Origin: Campylobacteraceae bacterium
GTDB taxonomy: Bacteria > Campylobacterota > Campylobacteria > Campylobacterales > Sulfurovaceae
Assembly: GCA_027056615.1 (NCBI GenBank)
Contig: JALUKJ010000369.1
Span: 1 to 7,460, forward strand
DNA length: 7,460 bases
Direction of reading: 5' to 3'
A model generated the notes under the pieces. That model was not told the origin of the DNA. It did not search any database and worked only from the letters and a program-made list of their open reading frames with translations. A program made the translations under genes and the position numbers. Below, piece by piece: positions 1 to 6,739 of the stretch (position 1 is its first letter; each line of letters begins with the position of its first letter).

Positions 1-260
1 CTCTTATGCTTTTTTTGCCAATCATCACTACTAATTACTAACTCTCTAATAGACTTATTACGATAATTTTTTTTATTTATTGGAATGGTTAACATATGCT
101 TTTGACCATTATTGCTAAAAAAAATATTCCTATGTTGATAAGCTCTATCGGCTAATTGTGTATCATCCATTAATATAAAAATATCTGAAGAGTTTATTTT
201 ATCTAATAATCCTATCCAAGGGAAATAGCTAGGTTGGTGAATAGAAACTATTTTTTTCAT
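1..260 (-). CDS. WbqC-family protein, N-terminal part (runs off left edge)
   Basis: The ATG at 260-258 opens a reading frame of 86 complete codons that continues past the left edge. The N-terminus reads MKKIVSIHQPSYFPWIGLLD, followed by KI, a hydrophobic stretch with DD (about residues 32-33), and later a W-x-KKH segment near residue 82. The HQPxYFPWxG opening with the downstream D..Q and W..KH blocks is the signature of the WbqC-like family (Pfam PF08889), which occurs in O-antigen and other glycan clusters and whose biochemical activity is, to my knowledge, not firmly established. The start is well supported: AGAGGA lies 6 nt upstream inside the end of the synthase gene, and the ATG overlaps that gene's TGA as ATGA, implying translational coupling. 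Context suggests a role in making or decorating the nonulosonate, but that is inference. An 8-base A run lies at 67-74. The family is a confident call; the function is unknown. Confidence 0.85.
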   Translation of the reverse strand, partial: MKKIVSIHQPSYFPWIGLLDKINSSDIFILMDDTQLADRAYQHRNIFFSNNGQKHMLTIPINKKNYRNKSIRELVISSDDWQKKHK

Positions 261-1255
261 ATTAAATCCTCTTCGGCATAATTTTTATTTGCTACTGTAC
301 CAATAATTTCATTCCATCTCATTGGATTTATACCATTTGCTGGTCTTTTTATAGTTAAATTCTCTTCGCTCAAAAGTTCTCCTTCTTTTATCTTTTTTGA
401 TGCCACTATAGATTTTCTTGCTATTTCTATATTTGGACGTTCACTTGGAGTTGGTTTTTTTATACTACTTCCTAGTGCTAATTCTATATTTCTAATAGCT
501 TTAACCATTTCTTTTAATTCATTTGGTTCTAGTGAAGCTTTATGGTCTGGCCCATTCATAGATTTATCTAAAGTAAAATGTTTTTCTATTACTTCTGCAC
601 CCATAGCAACTGCAGCAATATCAACTTCAATTCCTAATGTATGGTCACTATAGCCATAGGCAATATCAAAAGTATTACCAATAGTCACCATAGCTCTTAA
701 GTTGACATCTTCCATTGGTGTAGGGTACATAGTATTAGCATGAAGTACAGTAATATTCTCTTTTAAAGTACCTGCTTTTATTAATATATCAAGAGAATCT
801 TCTATCTCACCAATATCTGCCATACCTGTTGAGATAATAACCTTTTTATTTAAAGCACCAATTTTTTCTAAATATGGTAAATTAGTAATCTCTCCACTTG
901 GAATTTTAAAAATAGGTAACTCTAATCTATCTAATAAATCAATACTATCTAAATCAAAAGGGGTAGATAGAAACATAATATTTTTACTATTACAATAATC
1001 AATAAGTTCATAGTGTGTATCAATATCTAATTCTAGTTTTTTAATCATCTCAAATTGAGACTCTTTAGCATCGGTAGTCTCTTTTTGATACTCTGCCTTT
1101 TGTGCATTTTTAGAAATTACATTTTCTGTTTTAAAAGTTTGAAACTTTACAGCATCAACCCTCGCTTCAACAGCAACATCAATAAGCTTTTTTGCAAGTT
1201 CTATTGAACCATTATGATTTACTCCAGCTTCTGCGATAATAAATATTTTTTTCAT
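257..1255 (-). CDS. neuB: Nonulosonate (sialic/legionaminic acid-type) synthase, NeuB/LegI family
   Basis: This cytoplasmic enzyme family condenses phosphoenolpyruvate with a free N-acetylated mannosamine-type hexose to form a nine-carbon nonulosonic acid. The 332-residue product has the usual two-domain build: a TIM barrel from about residue 5 to 260 and a C-terminal SAF/antifreeze-like domain from about 275 (AxKSIVASKKIKEGE) to the end. Visible motifs are IAEAGVNHNG (7-16, with the family's catalytic Glu at 9), KFQ (37-39), KIPSGE (117-122), YSDHTLG (202-208), HFTLD (226-230) and GPDHKAS (235-241). The segment NTMYPTPMEDVNL (174-186) looks more like legionaminic acid synthases than Neu5Ac synthases, and the neighbouring legB/legC-type genes agree, so the product is probably a Leg-type sugar (legI); this is inference. 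A TTG at 1261-1259 could extend it by two residues, but AGAAG sits 6 nt before the ATG at 1255 and abuts the TTG, so ATG is preferred. Its TGA overlaps the next gene's ATG. Confidence 0.93.
   Translation of the reverse strand: MKKIFIIAEAGVNHNGSIELAKKLIDVAVEARVDAVKFQTFKTENVISKNAQKAEYQKETTDAKESQFEMIKKLELDIDTHYELIDYCNSKNIMFLSTPFDLDSIDLLDRLELPIFKIPSGEITNLPYLEKIGALNKKVIISTGMADIGEIEDSLDILIKAGTLKENITVLHANTMYPTPMEDVNLRAMVTIGNTFDIAYGYSDHTLGIEVDIAAVAMGAEVIEKHFTLDKSMNGPDHKASLEPNELKEMVKAIRNIELALGSSIKKPTPSERPNIEIARKSIVASKKIKEGELLSEENLTIKRPANGINPMRWNEIIGTVANKNYAEEDLI
267..272 (-). promoter_or_regulatory. Ribosome-binding site of the WbqC-family gene
   Basis: AGAGGA lies inside the last codons of the synthase gene, 6 nt before the ATG that overlaps its TGA; it supports both the start at 260 and coupled translation. 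Confidence 0.7.
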
Positions 1256-1257
1256 AA

Positions 1258-1935
1258 TCAACTTCTTTTTTTCAAATTATTTTTTGTAAATTTAATAGCA
1301 GGATTTCCAAATACTGTTTGACCTTCAGGTACATCTTTAGTAACATAAGCTCCTGCCTCAATAACTGCATTTCTTCCAATTTTTAAGGGTCTATTATGTT
1401 TTCCCTGCTTTATAATAACTCCTGTTCCAATATAGACATTGTCTCCAATTTCTACATTTCCGTTACATCTTACAGCTGGTGCAAAGGTAACAAAATCTCC
1501 AATTACACAATCGTGAGCCACATAACTATAAATATGAGCATGAAATCCTACTCCTATCTTAGCATTAGAGGTTATTGTTACAAATGGACATAAAATAGCC
1601 CCCTCAGATATTTGTGACCGTCTTGAGATAAAACAACTATGATGAATAAATGTAGGAAAAATAGATTTTTTTGATTTAAAGAAATCAAATAATTTAGCTC
1701 TTAACTTTCCATTTGAAATAGCTAATATAATATTACTATTTTCAGATAAATTAAACTCTCTCTCATTTCCTAAAAATGGGGCTTCATAGTGATAAATATC
1801 ATACTCTTTATCATCTACATCAAAATAGCCTTTAATGTTTAATCTATTTGAGACAGATACATTATTATCTTCAATAAATTCTGTTAAATCTATTGCCATA
1901 CCACCTGTTCCTGCTATAAAAATATTATTTTCCAT
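1258..1935 (-). CDS. neuD: NeuD/PglD-family sugar acetyltransferase (left-handed beta-helix)
   Basis: The 225-residue protein has the family's usual length and two parts. The N-terminal Rossmann-like sugar-nucleotide domain carries GTGGMAID (9-16). The C-terminal part (from about 95) is a left-handed beta-helix with hexapeptide-repeat units (ISEGAI, ITSNAKIG, VEIGDNVYIG, LKIGRNAVIEAG) and the typical GNPA end (210-213). His141 in AHDCVIGDF aligns with the catalytic base of PglD-type enzymes. Family members transfer acetyl from acetyl-CoA, either to the C4 amine of a UDP-4-amino-4,6-dideoxy sugar (PglD, LegH) or to a hydroxyl of a sialic acid (NeuD). Because it lies directly after the dehydratase and aminotransferase that would create such an amine, 4-N-acetylation is the likelier role here; the sequence alone does not decide it. 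AAAGGA lies 10 nt before the ATG, in the 23-nt gap after the aminotransferase gene. Confidence 0.88.
   Translation of the reverse strand: MENNIFIAGTGGMAIDLTEFIEDNNVSVSNRLNIKGYFDVDDKEYDIYHYEAPFLGNEREFNLSENSNIILAISNGKLRAKLFDFFKSKKSIFPTFIHHSCFISRRSQISEGAILCPFVTITSNAKIGVGFHAHIYSYVAHDCVIGDFVTFAPAVRCNGNVEIGDNVYIGTGVIIKQGKHNRPLKIGRNAVIEAGAYVTKDVPEGQTVFGNPAIKFTKNNLKKRS
1262..1266 (-). promoter_or_regulatory. Ribosome-binding site deciding the nonulosonate synthase start
   Basis: AGAAG lies 6 nt before the ATG at 1255 but directly against the alternative TTG at 1261, so it supports the ATG. It lies inside the end of the acetyltransferase gene. Confidence 0.6.
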
Positions 1936-1958
1936 TTATATAAAATCCTTTATTTGTA

Positions 1959-3098
1959 TTAAATAATACTGCTTGAAATATTCACAACTCTATCTTCCAA
2001 CCACACAGCATTAGACAAATCTCCCGTTTGGGCATCTTTAAACATCTCTAACTTATTCATAAGTCGCCAAATAGAACGGGTCATTACTCCATTGTCATTG
2101 GTGTCTTTTAAAAAATCATCTCTTTGCTCTCTATCTTTTAAGATAACGGCATTTAGCCAATAGTTTGATTTAGCATCTTGTGGCTCTTTTATAAACTCTA
2201 TATCTTTATCTTTAAAAAACTCTTGATATTTAGAAGCTAATTCACGCTGTTTCTCTATAAAAAGCACTAAACTCTCCATCTGTGCTACACCCATAGCAGC
2301 AGCTAGATTGGTTAAACGGTAGTTATACCCTACCTCATCATGTATATATTCATAAGGATGAGGCACTTTTGCTGTAGTGGTAATATATTTGGCTCTCTTA
2401 GCTAACGCTTCATCATCTGTTACTATCATACCCCCACCACCTGTGGTGATAATCTTATTTCCATTAAACGAAAATATACCTACTTTTCCAAAAGTTCCTG
2501 TATGTTTACCTTTATAGTATGAACCCAAACTCTCAGCAGAGTCCTCTACTACTTCAATATGGTATCTTTGACAAATTTCTACAATTTTATCTATTTTACA
2601 AGGGTGTCCAAAAGTATGCATAGGAACACACGCCTTAATGACTTTACCTGTTTTTTTATTAATGCACTCATTGTTCTGATTTATAGAACTATTCTCTTTT
2701 AGAAAATCTTCTAATTTAGATGGAGATAATCCTAAAGTATCCTTATCTACATCTACAAATATTGGCTGTGCATTACAATAAGCAATAGCATTTGCAGTAG
2801 CTATAAAGGTAAGAGGTTGAGTAATTACTTCACACTCTTTATCTACTCCTACAAGTTTTAGTCCAATATGTAAAGCAGATGTTCCATTAGATGTTGCCAC
2901 GGCATATTTAGTCCCTACAAACTCAGCCATCATCTCTTCAAACTGTGTCACATACTTTCCGACACTAGAGACAAATGTAGAGTCTATGGCTTCATTGACA
3001 TACTTTTTTTCATTGCCAATGAATCTTGGTTCATGTAAAGGTAAAAAATCTTTGGTATTATAGATATTTTGAATAAATTCTACAGTATTTTTATACAT
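1959..3098 (-). CDS. legC: LegC-family PLP-dependent sugar aminotransferase (DegT/DnrJ/EryC1)
   Basis: This enzyme is expected to transaminate the 4-keto group of a UDP-2-acetamido-4-keto-6-deoxyhexose, with glutamate as the usual donor, giving the 4-amino sugar. The 379-residue product has the fold-type I signatures of the DegT/DnrJ/EryC1 family: NGTSALH (71-77) at the phosphate-binding region, VEDSAESLG (184-192) with the Asp that contacts the PLP ring nitrogen, and SFNGNKIITTGGGG (210-223) with Lys215 as the probable Schiff-base lysine. YNYRLTNLAAAMG (258-270) is also typical. The NGNK context and the ending VVNISSS fit the LegC subgroup rather than PseC. The gene follows the dehydratase after only 2 nt, and a GGGAAG ribosome-binding site lies 8 nt before the ATG within the end of that gene. 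The pairing with a LegB-type dehydratase supports the substrate assignment, which remains an inference. Confidence 0.9.
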   Translation of the reverse strand: MYKNTVEFIQNIYNTKDFLPLHEPRFIGNEKKYVNEAIDSTFVSSVGKYVTQFEEMMAEFVGTKYAVATSNGTSALHIGLKLVGVDKECEVITQPLTFIATANAIAYCNAQPIFVDVDKDTLGLSPSKLEDFLKENSSINQNNECINKKTGKVIKACVPMHTFGHPCKIDKIVEICQRYHIEVVEDSAESLGSYYKGKHTGTFGKVGIFSFNGNKIITTGGGGMIVTDDEALAKRAKYITTTAKVPHPYEYIHDEVGYNYRLTNLAAAMGVAQMESLVLFIEKQRELASKYQEFFKDKDIEFIKEPQDAKSNYWLNAVILKDREQRDDFLKDTNDNGVMTRSIWRLMNKLEMFKDAQTGDLSNAVWLEDRVVNISSSII

Positions 3099-3100
3099 TA

Positions 3101-4294
3101 TTACATCTTCCCATCTAAATATTTGCCTGTCTCTTTATGACCAAAATCAGGAATAAGTTTGAAAAACTCTTTAACAATATTTTCTTTACTCCAAGAGAGA
3201 TTTTGTTTATAACTCTTTATACTATTTTCAAAACTCTTTAACTTCTCTTCATCAAAATTAATCTTATTTTTAATTACACCAAGATTTATAAAATGCTCCA
3301 TATCTAAAGTTTCATTATCTGTAAAAAACTCCTCAAAGTCTTTCTCACCTGTTGTATCACTAACAGTAAATAGACAAGGGTATTTTCCCTCTTTTGGCAA
3401 TGTTTTAGCTAATGCTCTAGCCTCATCTTCATCTTTACATAGATAAGGCTCATACCCTAAATTTTCAAGATATTTTACAGCAATATCAGCAAAAGAGATT
3501 AGATTAAGTTGTTCACTTAATTTTGGAAAAAATATATCTCTATTTTCTCCAAAGATACACGACATCAAACAAAGCTCTCCACTCTCTTGTGGTGTTACAA
3601 AGTAACGTTTAATATCATTGGGTGCGACAATAGGTTGCTGTTTTTGTATGCGTTGGTTAAACCCATGAAGCAGTGAACCATCAGAAAAAGCAACATTTGC
3701 AAATCTTGCCATAGATACGTTAATATCTTTTGATTTTCTATGAACAAACATCTCCATAATTCTTTTACTTGCCCCCATCATATTTACAGGGTTAGCAGCT
3801 TTATCAGTGGAGACACAAAAATATTTTTTGACACCACTTTCTATGGATTGTTGTAGTGTTTTATCTGTATTAAAAATATTTGTCTCAATCATTCTCATCA
3901 AAGTAAAAGGGTCTTTTTCACTTCGTACATGTTTCAAGGCAGAGAGATTTAATACATAATCATACTTGCCATCACTTTGAATAAAAGCATCATACTGAAA
4001 CGAACCAATATCTAAAGCAAATGTTTTAAACTCTCCATCTATATAACCGAATGAAGAGCGAATATCTCGAACCAGTTCCACCATATTGTTTTCACTAATA
4101 TCCACAACATGAAGTTTTTTAGGATTTCGTTTAAATATCTCTTTTGTTACAGCCTGACCAATAGACCCTGCTCCACCAATTACAAGAAATGAGGAGGAGG
4201 ATACTCTCTCTTTTAATTTTTTATTATCATTTTCAATATCTTGTAAAAAGAGTTCTTCATCTCGTCCTATTAAATTTAATATTTTACTACTCAT
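3101..4294 (-). CDS. legB: UDP-GlcNAc 4,6-dehydratase, CapD/LegB type (extended SDR)
   Basis: This NAD(P)-dependent dehydratase should convert UDP-GlcNAc to the UDP-4-keto-6-deoxy sugar used by the adjacent aminotransferase. Counting from the ATG at 4294 (397 residues): the nucleotide-binding GGAGSIG is at 40-46, the SDR core runs to about 270, STDKAANP (162-169) holds the catalytic Asp-Lys pair, and the usual YxxxK is replaced by MGASK (173-177), as in WbpM, PglF and CapD relatives. No transmembrane segments are seen, unlike the long membrane-bound CapD/PglF proteins. A roughly 100-residue C-terminal part ending near HKETGKYLDG matches what I recall of LegC-partnered dehydratases. An upstream in-frame TTG at 4312 would add six residues (MWDFEL) lying wholly inside wecC; the ATG is preferred because it forms an ATGA overlap with the wecC stop, although no strong ribosome-binding site is visible. 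Family call is firm; exact nucleotide (UDP or GDP) is not shown by sequence. Confidence 0.9.
   Translation of the reverse strand: MSSKILNLIGRDEELFLQDIENDNKKLKERVSSSSFLVIGGAGSIGQAVTKEIFKRNPKKLHVVDISENNMVELVRDIRSSFGYIDGEFKTFALDIGSFQYDAFIQSDGKYDYVLNLSALKHVRSEKDPFTLMRMIETNIFNTDKTLQQSIESGVKKYFCVSTDKAANPVNMMGASKRIMEMFVHRKSKDINVSMARFANVAFSDGSLLHGFNQRIQKQQPIVAPNDIKRYFVTPQESGELCLMSCIFGENRDIFFPKLSEQLNLISFADIAVKYLENLGYEPYLCKDEDEARALAKTLPKEGKYPCLFTVSDTTGEKDFEEFFTDNETLDMEHFINLGVIKNKINFDEEKLKSFENSIKSYKQNLSWSKENIVKEFFKLIPDFGHKETGKYLDGKM
3107..3112 (-). promoter_or_regulatory. Ribosome-binding site of the aminotransferase gene, inside the dehydratase gene
   Basis: GGGAAG encodes part of the dehydratase's final Gly-Lys and lies 8 nt before the ATG at 3098, fixing that start and tying the two genes together. 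Confidence 0.65.
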
Positions 4295-5478
4295 GAGTTC
4301 AAAATCCCACAAAAATCTAAATCACTACTAATATCTAATCCTTTAAACTCTTTATGACCCACTAAAAAAGCAACTACATCAGCCTCTTCAATAGCTTCCT
4401 TATCATCAACAATATCAAATTCTGAAAAATGGTCGATATTTGGTTCAACTGCCAATACTTCTAAACCATCTGCTATTAAACGTCTTGTAATATAGAGTGC
4501 TGGAGACTCACGTAAATCATCAATATTTGGTTTAAATGCCAATCCCATACAAGCAACTTTTGCTTTTTTACCATGCTCTTGTTCAAATTTTAGAGCTTCA
4601 TTTTTAATCTTCTCTATAACCCACTCTGTCTTATAGGTATTTACCTCTCTTGCTGTACGAATCATCTTTGCATCTTCTCCACCTGCATGAACAATAAACC
4701 ATGGGTCAACTGCAATACAGTGTCCACCAACTCCTGCTCCAGGGTTCAAAACATTTACTCTTGGGTGTCGATTGGTTAAAGAGATTAACTCCCATACGTC
4801 AATACCAAACTTATCACATAAGATAGAGAGTTCATTTGCAAAAGCAATATTTGTATCTCTAAATGAATTCTCGGTTAGTTTTGCCATCTCTGCTGTCTTT
4901 GCATCGGTGAAGAGAACTTCACCATCAACAAAGGTTTTATAGAACTCTACTGTTTTTTGAGTTGCCTCGGGAGTTGTTCCTCCTACAATTCTATCGTTCT
5001 CTACCAACTCACGCATAATCTGCCCTGGTAACACTCGTTCAGGACAGTGTGCAATATAGAGTTTAGAAGTATCAACTCCATCATCTTGTAAAACCTCTTC
5101 TACCTTATTGGTTGTTCCTACAGGAGAAGTTGACTCCAAAATAACAATATTTCCCTCTTTAACATAAGAGGAAATAGATTTAGTAGCCGATACAACATAG
5201 TCAATATTAGGAACAAAGCCCTCATGAAAAGGGGTAGGAACAGCAATAATAAATACATCAGCCTCTACAGGTGTAGTATTAGCTTTTAACTTTTCACTCT
5301 TAACTGCTGCTTGAACAAAGGTATCTAGTTCAGGTTCTACAATATGAATTTCACCCCTATTAATAGTATCTACTGTTGTTTGAACAACATCTACACCATA
5401 AACATCATATCCTTTATTTGCCAATAGTGCTGCTGTTGGCAATCCTATATAGCCTAAACCTATGACACATATTTTCAT
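4291..5478 (-). CDS. wecC: UDP-N-acetyl-D-mannosamine dehydrogenase
   Basis: WecC oxidises UDP-ManNAc to UDP-ManNAcA in two NAD-dependent steps. The 395-residue protein has the full UDP-glucose/GDP-mannose dehydrogenase architecture: N-terminal Rossmann domain with GLGYIGLP (7-14), the STSPVGTT loop (116-123), central domain with AKLTENSFRDTNIAFANE (199-216, carrying the conserved Lys200 and Asn204), the catalytic nucleophile Cys254 in GVGGHCIAVDPWF (249-261), and a C-terminal domain with GLAFKPNIDDLRESP (312-326). The GGHCIAVDPWF version of the Cys motif is typical of ManNAc-type enzymes rather than UDP-glucose dehydrogenase. It lies 9 nt after wecB, its natural partner, with an AAGGAG ribosome-binding site overlapping the wecB stop, and its own TGA overlaps the dehydratase start. 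UDP-GalNAc/GlcNAc dehydrogenase is a less likely alternative given wecB next door. Confidence 0.94.
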   Translation of the reverse strand: MKICVIGLGYIGLPTAALLANKGYDVYGVDVVQTTVDTINRGEIHIVEPELDTFVQAAVKSEKLKANTTPVEADVFIIAVPTPFHEGFVPNIDYVVSATKSISSYVKEGNIVILESTSPVGTTNKVEEVLQDDGVDTSKLYIAHCPERVLPGQIMRELVENDRIVGGTTPEATQKTVEFYKTFVDGEVLFTDAKTAEMAKLTENSFRDTNIAFANELSILCDKFGIDVWELISLTNRHPRVNVLNPGAGVGGHCIAVDPWFIVHAGGEDAKMIRTAREVNTYKTEWVIEKIKNEALKFEQEHGKKAKVACMGLAFKPNIDDLRESPALYITRRLIADGLEVLAVEPNIDHFSEFDIVDDKEAIEEADVVAFLVGHKEFKGLDISSDLDFCGILNS

Positions 5479-5483
5479 CTACT

Positions 5484-5489
5484 CTCCTT
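5484..5489 (-). promoter_or_regulatory. Ribosome-binding site of wecC overlapping the wecB stop
   Basis: AAGGAG, the strongest Shine-Dalgarno match in the window, starts within the wecB TAA codon and lies 5 nt before the wecC ATG, consistent with ribosomes passing directly from one gene to the next. Confidence 0.8.
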
Positions 5490-6633
5490 ATTTTCTAAAA
5501 AAATTAACTATCTGTTCACAAGCTGTTCCATCTCCATAAGGGTTATGAGCTTTTGACATGAAAGCATACTCTTCTTCACTATTTAAAAGCTTTTGTGCCT
5601 CTTGAATAATCAAATTTGTATCTGTTCCAACTAATTTAACCGTACCTGCCTCTAGGGCTTCTGGTCTTTCTGTCGTATCTCTCATAACTAATACTGGTTT
5701 TCCAAGTGATGGTGCTTCCTCTTGTACTCCTCCACTATCTGTAATAATAAAGTAAGATTTATCCATCATATATATAAATGCTTCATACTGCATTGGTTTA
5801 ATTAGATAGATGTTTTTAACATCTGATAGTAGCTCATTGACAGGTTTTTGAACGTTTGGATTTAGATGTACTGGATAGATTATAGTTATATTAGGGTTAT
5901 TTAAAGCAATTGTTTTTAAGGCTTTACAGATATTGATAAAACCTTGCCCATGATTTTCTCTTCGATGTCCTGTTATTAAGATAAATTTTGAGGAGTCTAA
6001 ACTAAAGTTCTCATCTGCAATTTCATCTTCAATAGATTTTACAATACTCTCTTTAAGAGTACTATTATTTTTAATTTTATCTAATGCTAAATAGAGTGCA
6101 TCTATAACAGTATTTCCTGTTACCAATATAGATTTAGGCTCTTTATTCTCTCTTAATAGATTCTCTTGGCTCGTTGTAGTAGGTGCAAAATGATAGTTTG
6201 CTAAAACACCTGTAATCTGTCGATTAGCCTCTTCTGGCCAAGGAGAGTAGATGTCTCCTGTTCTAAGTCCTGCTTCAATGTGAGCAACTTTAATCTGTTG
6301 ATAAAAGGCTGAAAGTGCTGTAGATGAGGTTGTAGAGGTATCACCATGCACAAATACAATATCTGGTTTAAACTCTACTAAAACTTCTCTCATACCAAGC
6401 AGAACATTTGAGGTTACATCATATAAATCCTGTCCTGACTTCATAATATTTAAGTCATAATCAGGCTTTATCTCAAAAAGCTCTAACACTTGGTCTAACA
6501 TCTCTCTATGTTGAGCAGTAACACACACTTTTAAATCAAAAATTTCCGATTTTTCTTGAAATTTTTTAATCAATGGTGCCATTTTAATTGCTTCTGGTCG
6601 TGTTCCAAATACTATTAGAATTTTTTGTCTCAT
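5488..6633 (-). CDS. wecB: UDP-N-acetylglucosamine 2-epimerase, non-hydrolysing
   Basis: WecB interconverts UDP-GlcNAc and UDP-ManNAc in the cytoplasm and supplies the substrate of the downstream dehydrogenase. The 381-residue protein has the GT-B-like fold signatures in order: [11 protein letters not shown] (10-20), [10 protein letters not shown] (39-48), HGDT with Asp98, HIEAGLRTG with Glu120, PWPEEANRQ with Glu134, GNTVID (173-178), TGHRREN with His223, and [10 protein letters not shown] plus RDTTERPEA near 299-326. Asp98, Glu120, Glu134 and His223 correspond by motif to the residues reported as catalytic in the E. coli enzyme. Length matches the bacterial non-hydrolysing group, and adjacency to wecC makes a hydrolysing NeuC/LegG role unlikely. 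It is the first gene of the glycan run and follows a 106-nt gap after pcm. The [14 protein letters not shown] start is standard although the ribosome-binding site (a TAAGA-like sequence) is weak. Confidence 0.95.
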   Translation of the reverse strand: MRQKILIVFGTRPEAIKMAPLIKKFQEKSEIFDLKVCVTAQHREMLDQVLELFEIKPDYDLNIMKSGQDLYDVTSNVLLGMREVLVEFKPDIVFVHGDTSTTSSTALSAFYQQIKVAHIEAGLRTGDIYSPWPEEANRQITGVLANYHFAPTTTSQENLLRENKEPKSILVTGNTVIDALYLALDKIKNNSTLKESIVKSIEDEIADENFSLDSSKFILITGHRRENHGQGFINICKALKTIALNNPNITIIYPVHLNPNVQKPVNELLSDVKNIYLIKPMQYEAFIYMMDKSYFIITDSGGVQEEAPSLGKPVLVMRDTTERPEALEAGTVKLVGTDTNLIIQEAQKLLNSEEEYAFMSKAHNPYGDGTACEQIVNFFRK

Positions 6634-6739
6634 ATTTAAGTCTTATTATTTATTTTTATTAAATAATATGATATTGCATTTTCTATTTGTAAAAGTTTAA
6701 TTTAGATATAAATATTGTAAATTTCTTAAAGTTATAGAT
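6634..6739 (-). promoter_or_regulatory. Gap between pcm and wecB; candidate promoter and leader of the glycan operon
   Basis: This is the only internal gap longer than 25 nt, and it is almost entirely A/T. On the minus strand it holds -10-like hexamers TATCAT (6673-6668) and TATTAT (6668-6663), each one mismatch from TATAAT, with a TTTACA 14 nt before the first, which is a poor -35 spacing. Campylobacterota promoters often lack a clear -35, so this is plausible but weak given the base composition. No terminator-like GC hairpin for pcm is present. Confidence 0.35.
6644..6668. repeat. AT-only inverted repeat in wecB leader
   Basis: TATTATTTA (6644-6652) and TAAATAATA (6660-6668) form a perfect 9-bp inverted repeat around a 7-nt centre, ending 11 nt before the wecB start codon. 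It could be an operator dyad or weak leader hairpin overlapping the candidate -10 region, but an all-A/T dyad in such a sequence may also arise by chance. Confidence 0.4.

Noticed and set aside
257..1255. Pseudaminic acid synthase (PseI) assignment
   Set aside because: The NTxYPTPxEDVNL and GPDHKAS segments and the neighbouring retaining-type dehydratase and LegC-type aminotransferase favour a Leg/Neu-type synthase.
1396..1593. 65-codon plus-strand open frame
   Set aside because: It lies wholly antisense to the beta-helix region of the acetyltransferase gene, has low-complexity Ser/Tyr/Ile-rich content and no family resemblance; it is a shadow of the real gene.
1936..1958. Separate promoter before the acetyltransferase gene
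   Set aside because: The gap is only 23 nt, contains a ribosome-binding site, and leaves no room for a convincing promoter; it is better read as an operon spacer.
5488..6633. Reading the epimerase as the hydrolysing NeuC/LegG of the nonulosonate pathway
   Set aside because: The [18 protein letters not shown] and TGHRREN motifs, length and immediate wecC partner fit the non-hydrolysing WecB group better.
6634..6739. Intrinsic terminator for pcm
   Set aside because: The inverted repeat here contains no G or C and is not followed by a U-run on the minus strand in the usual arrangement, so it does not look like a terminator.
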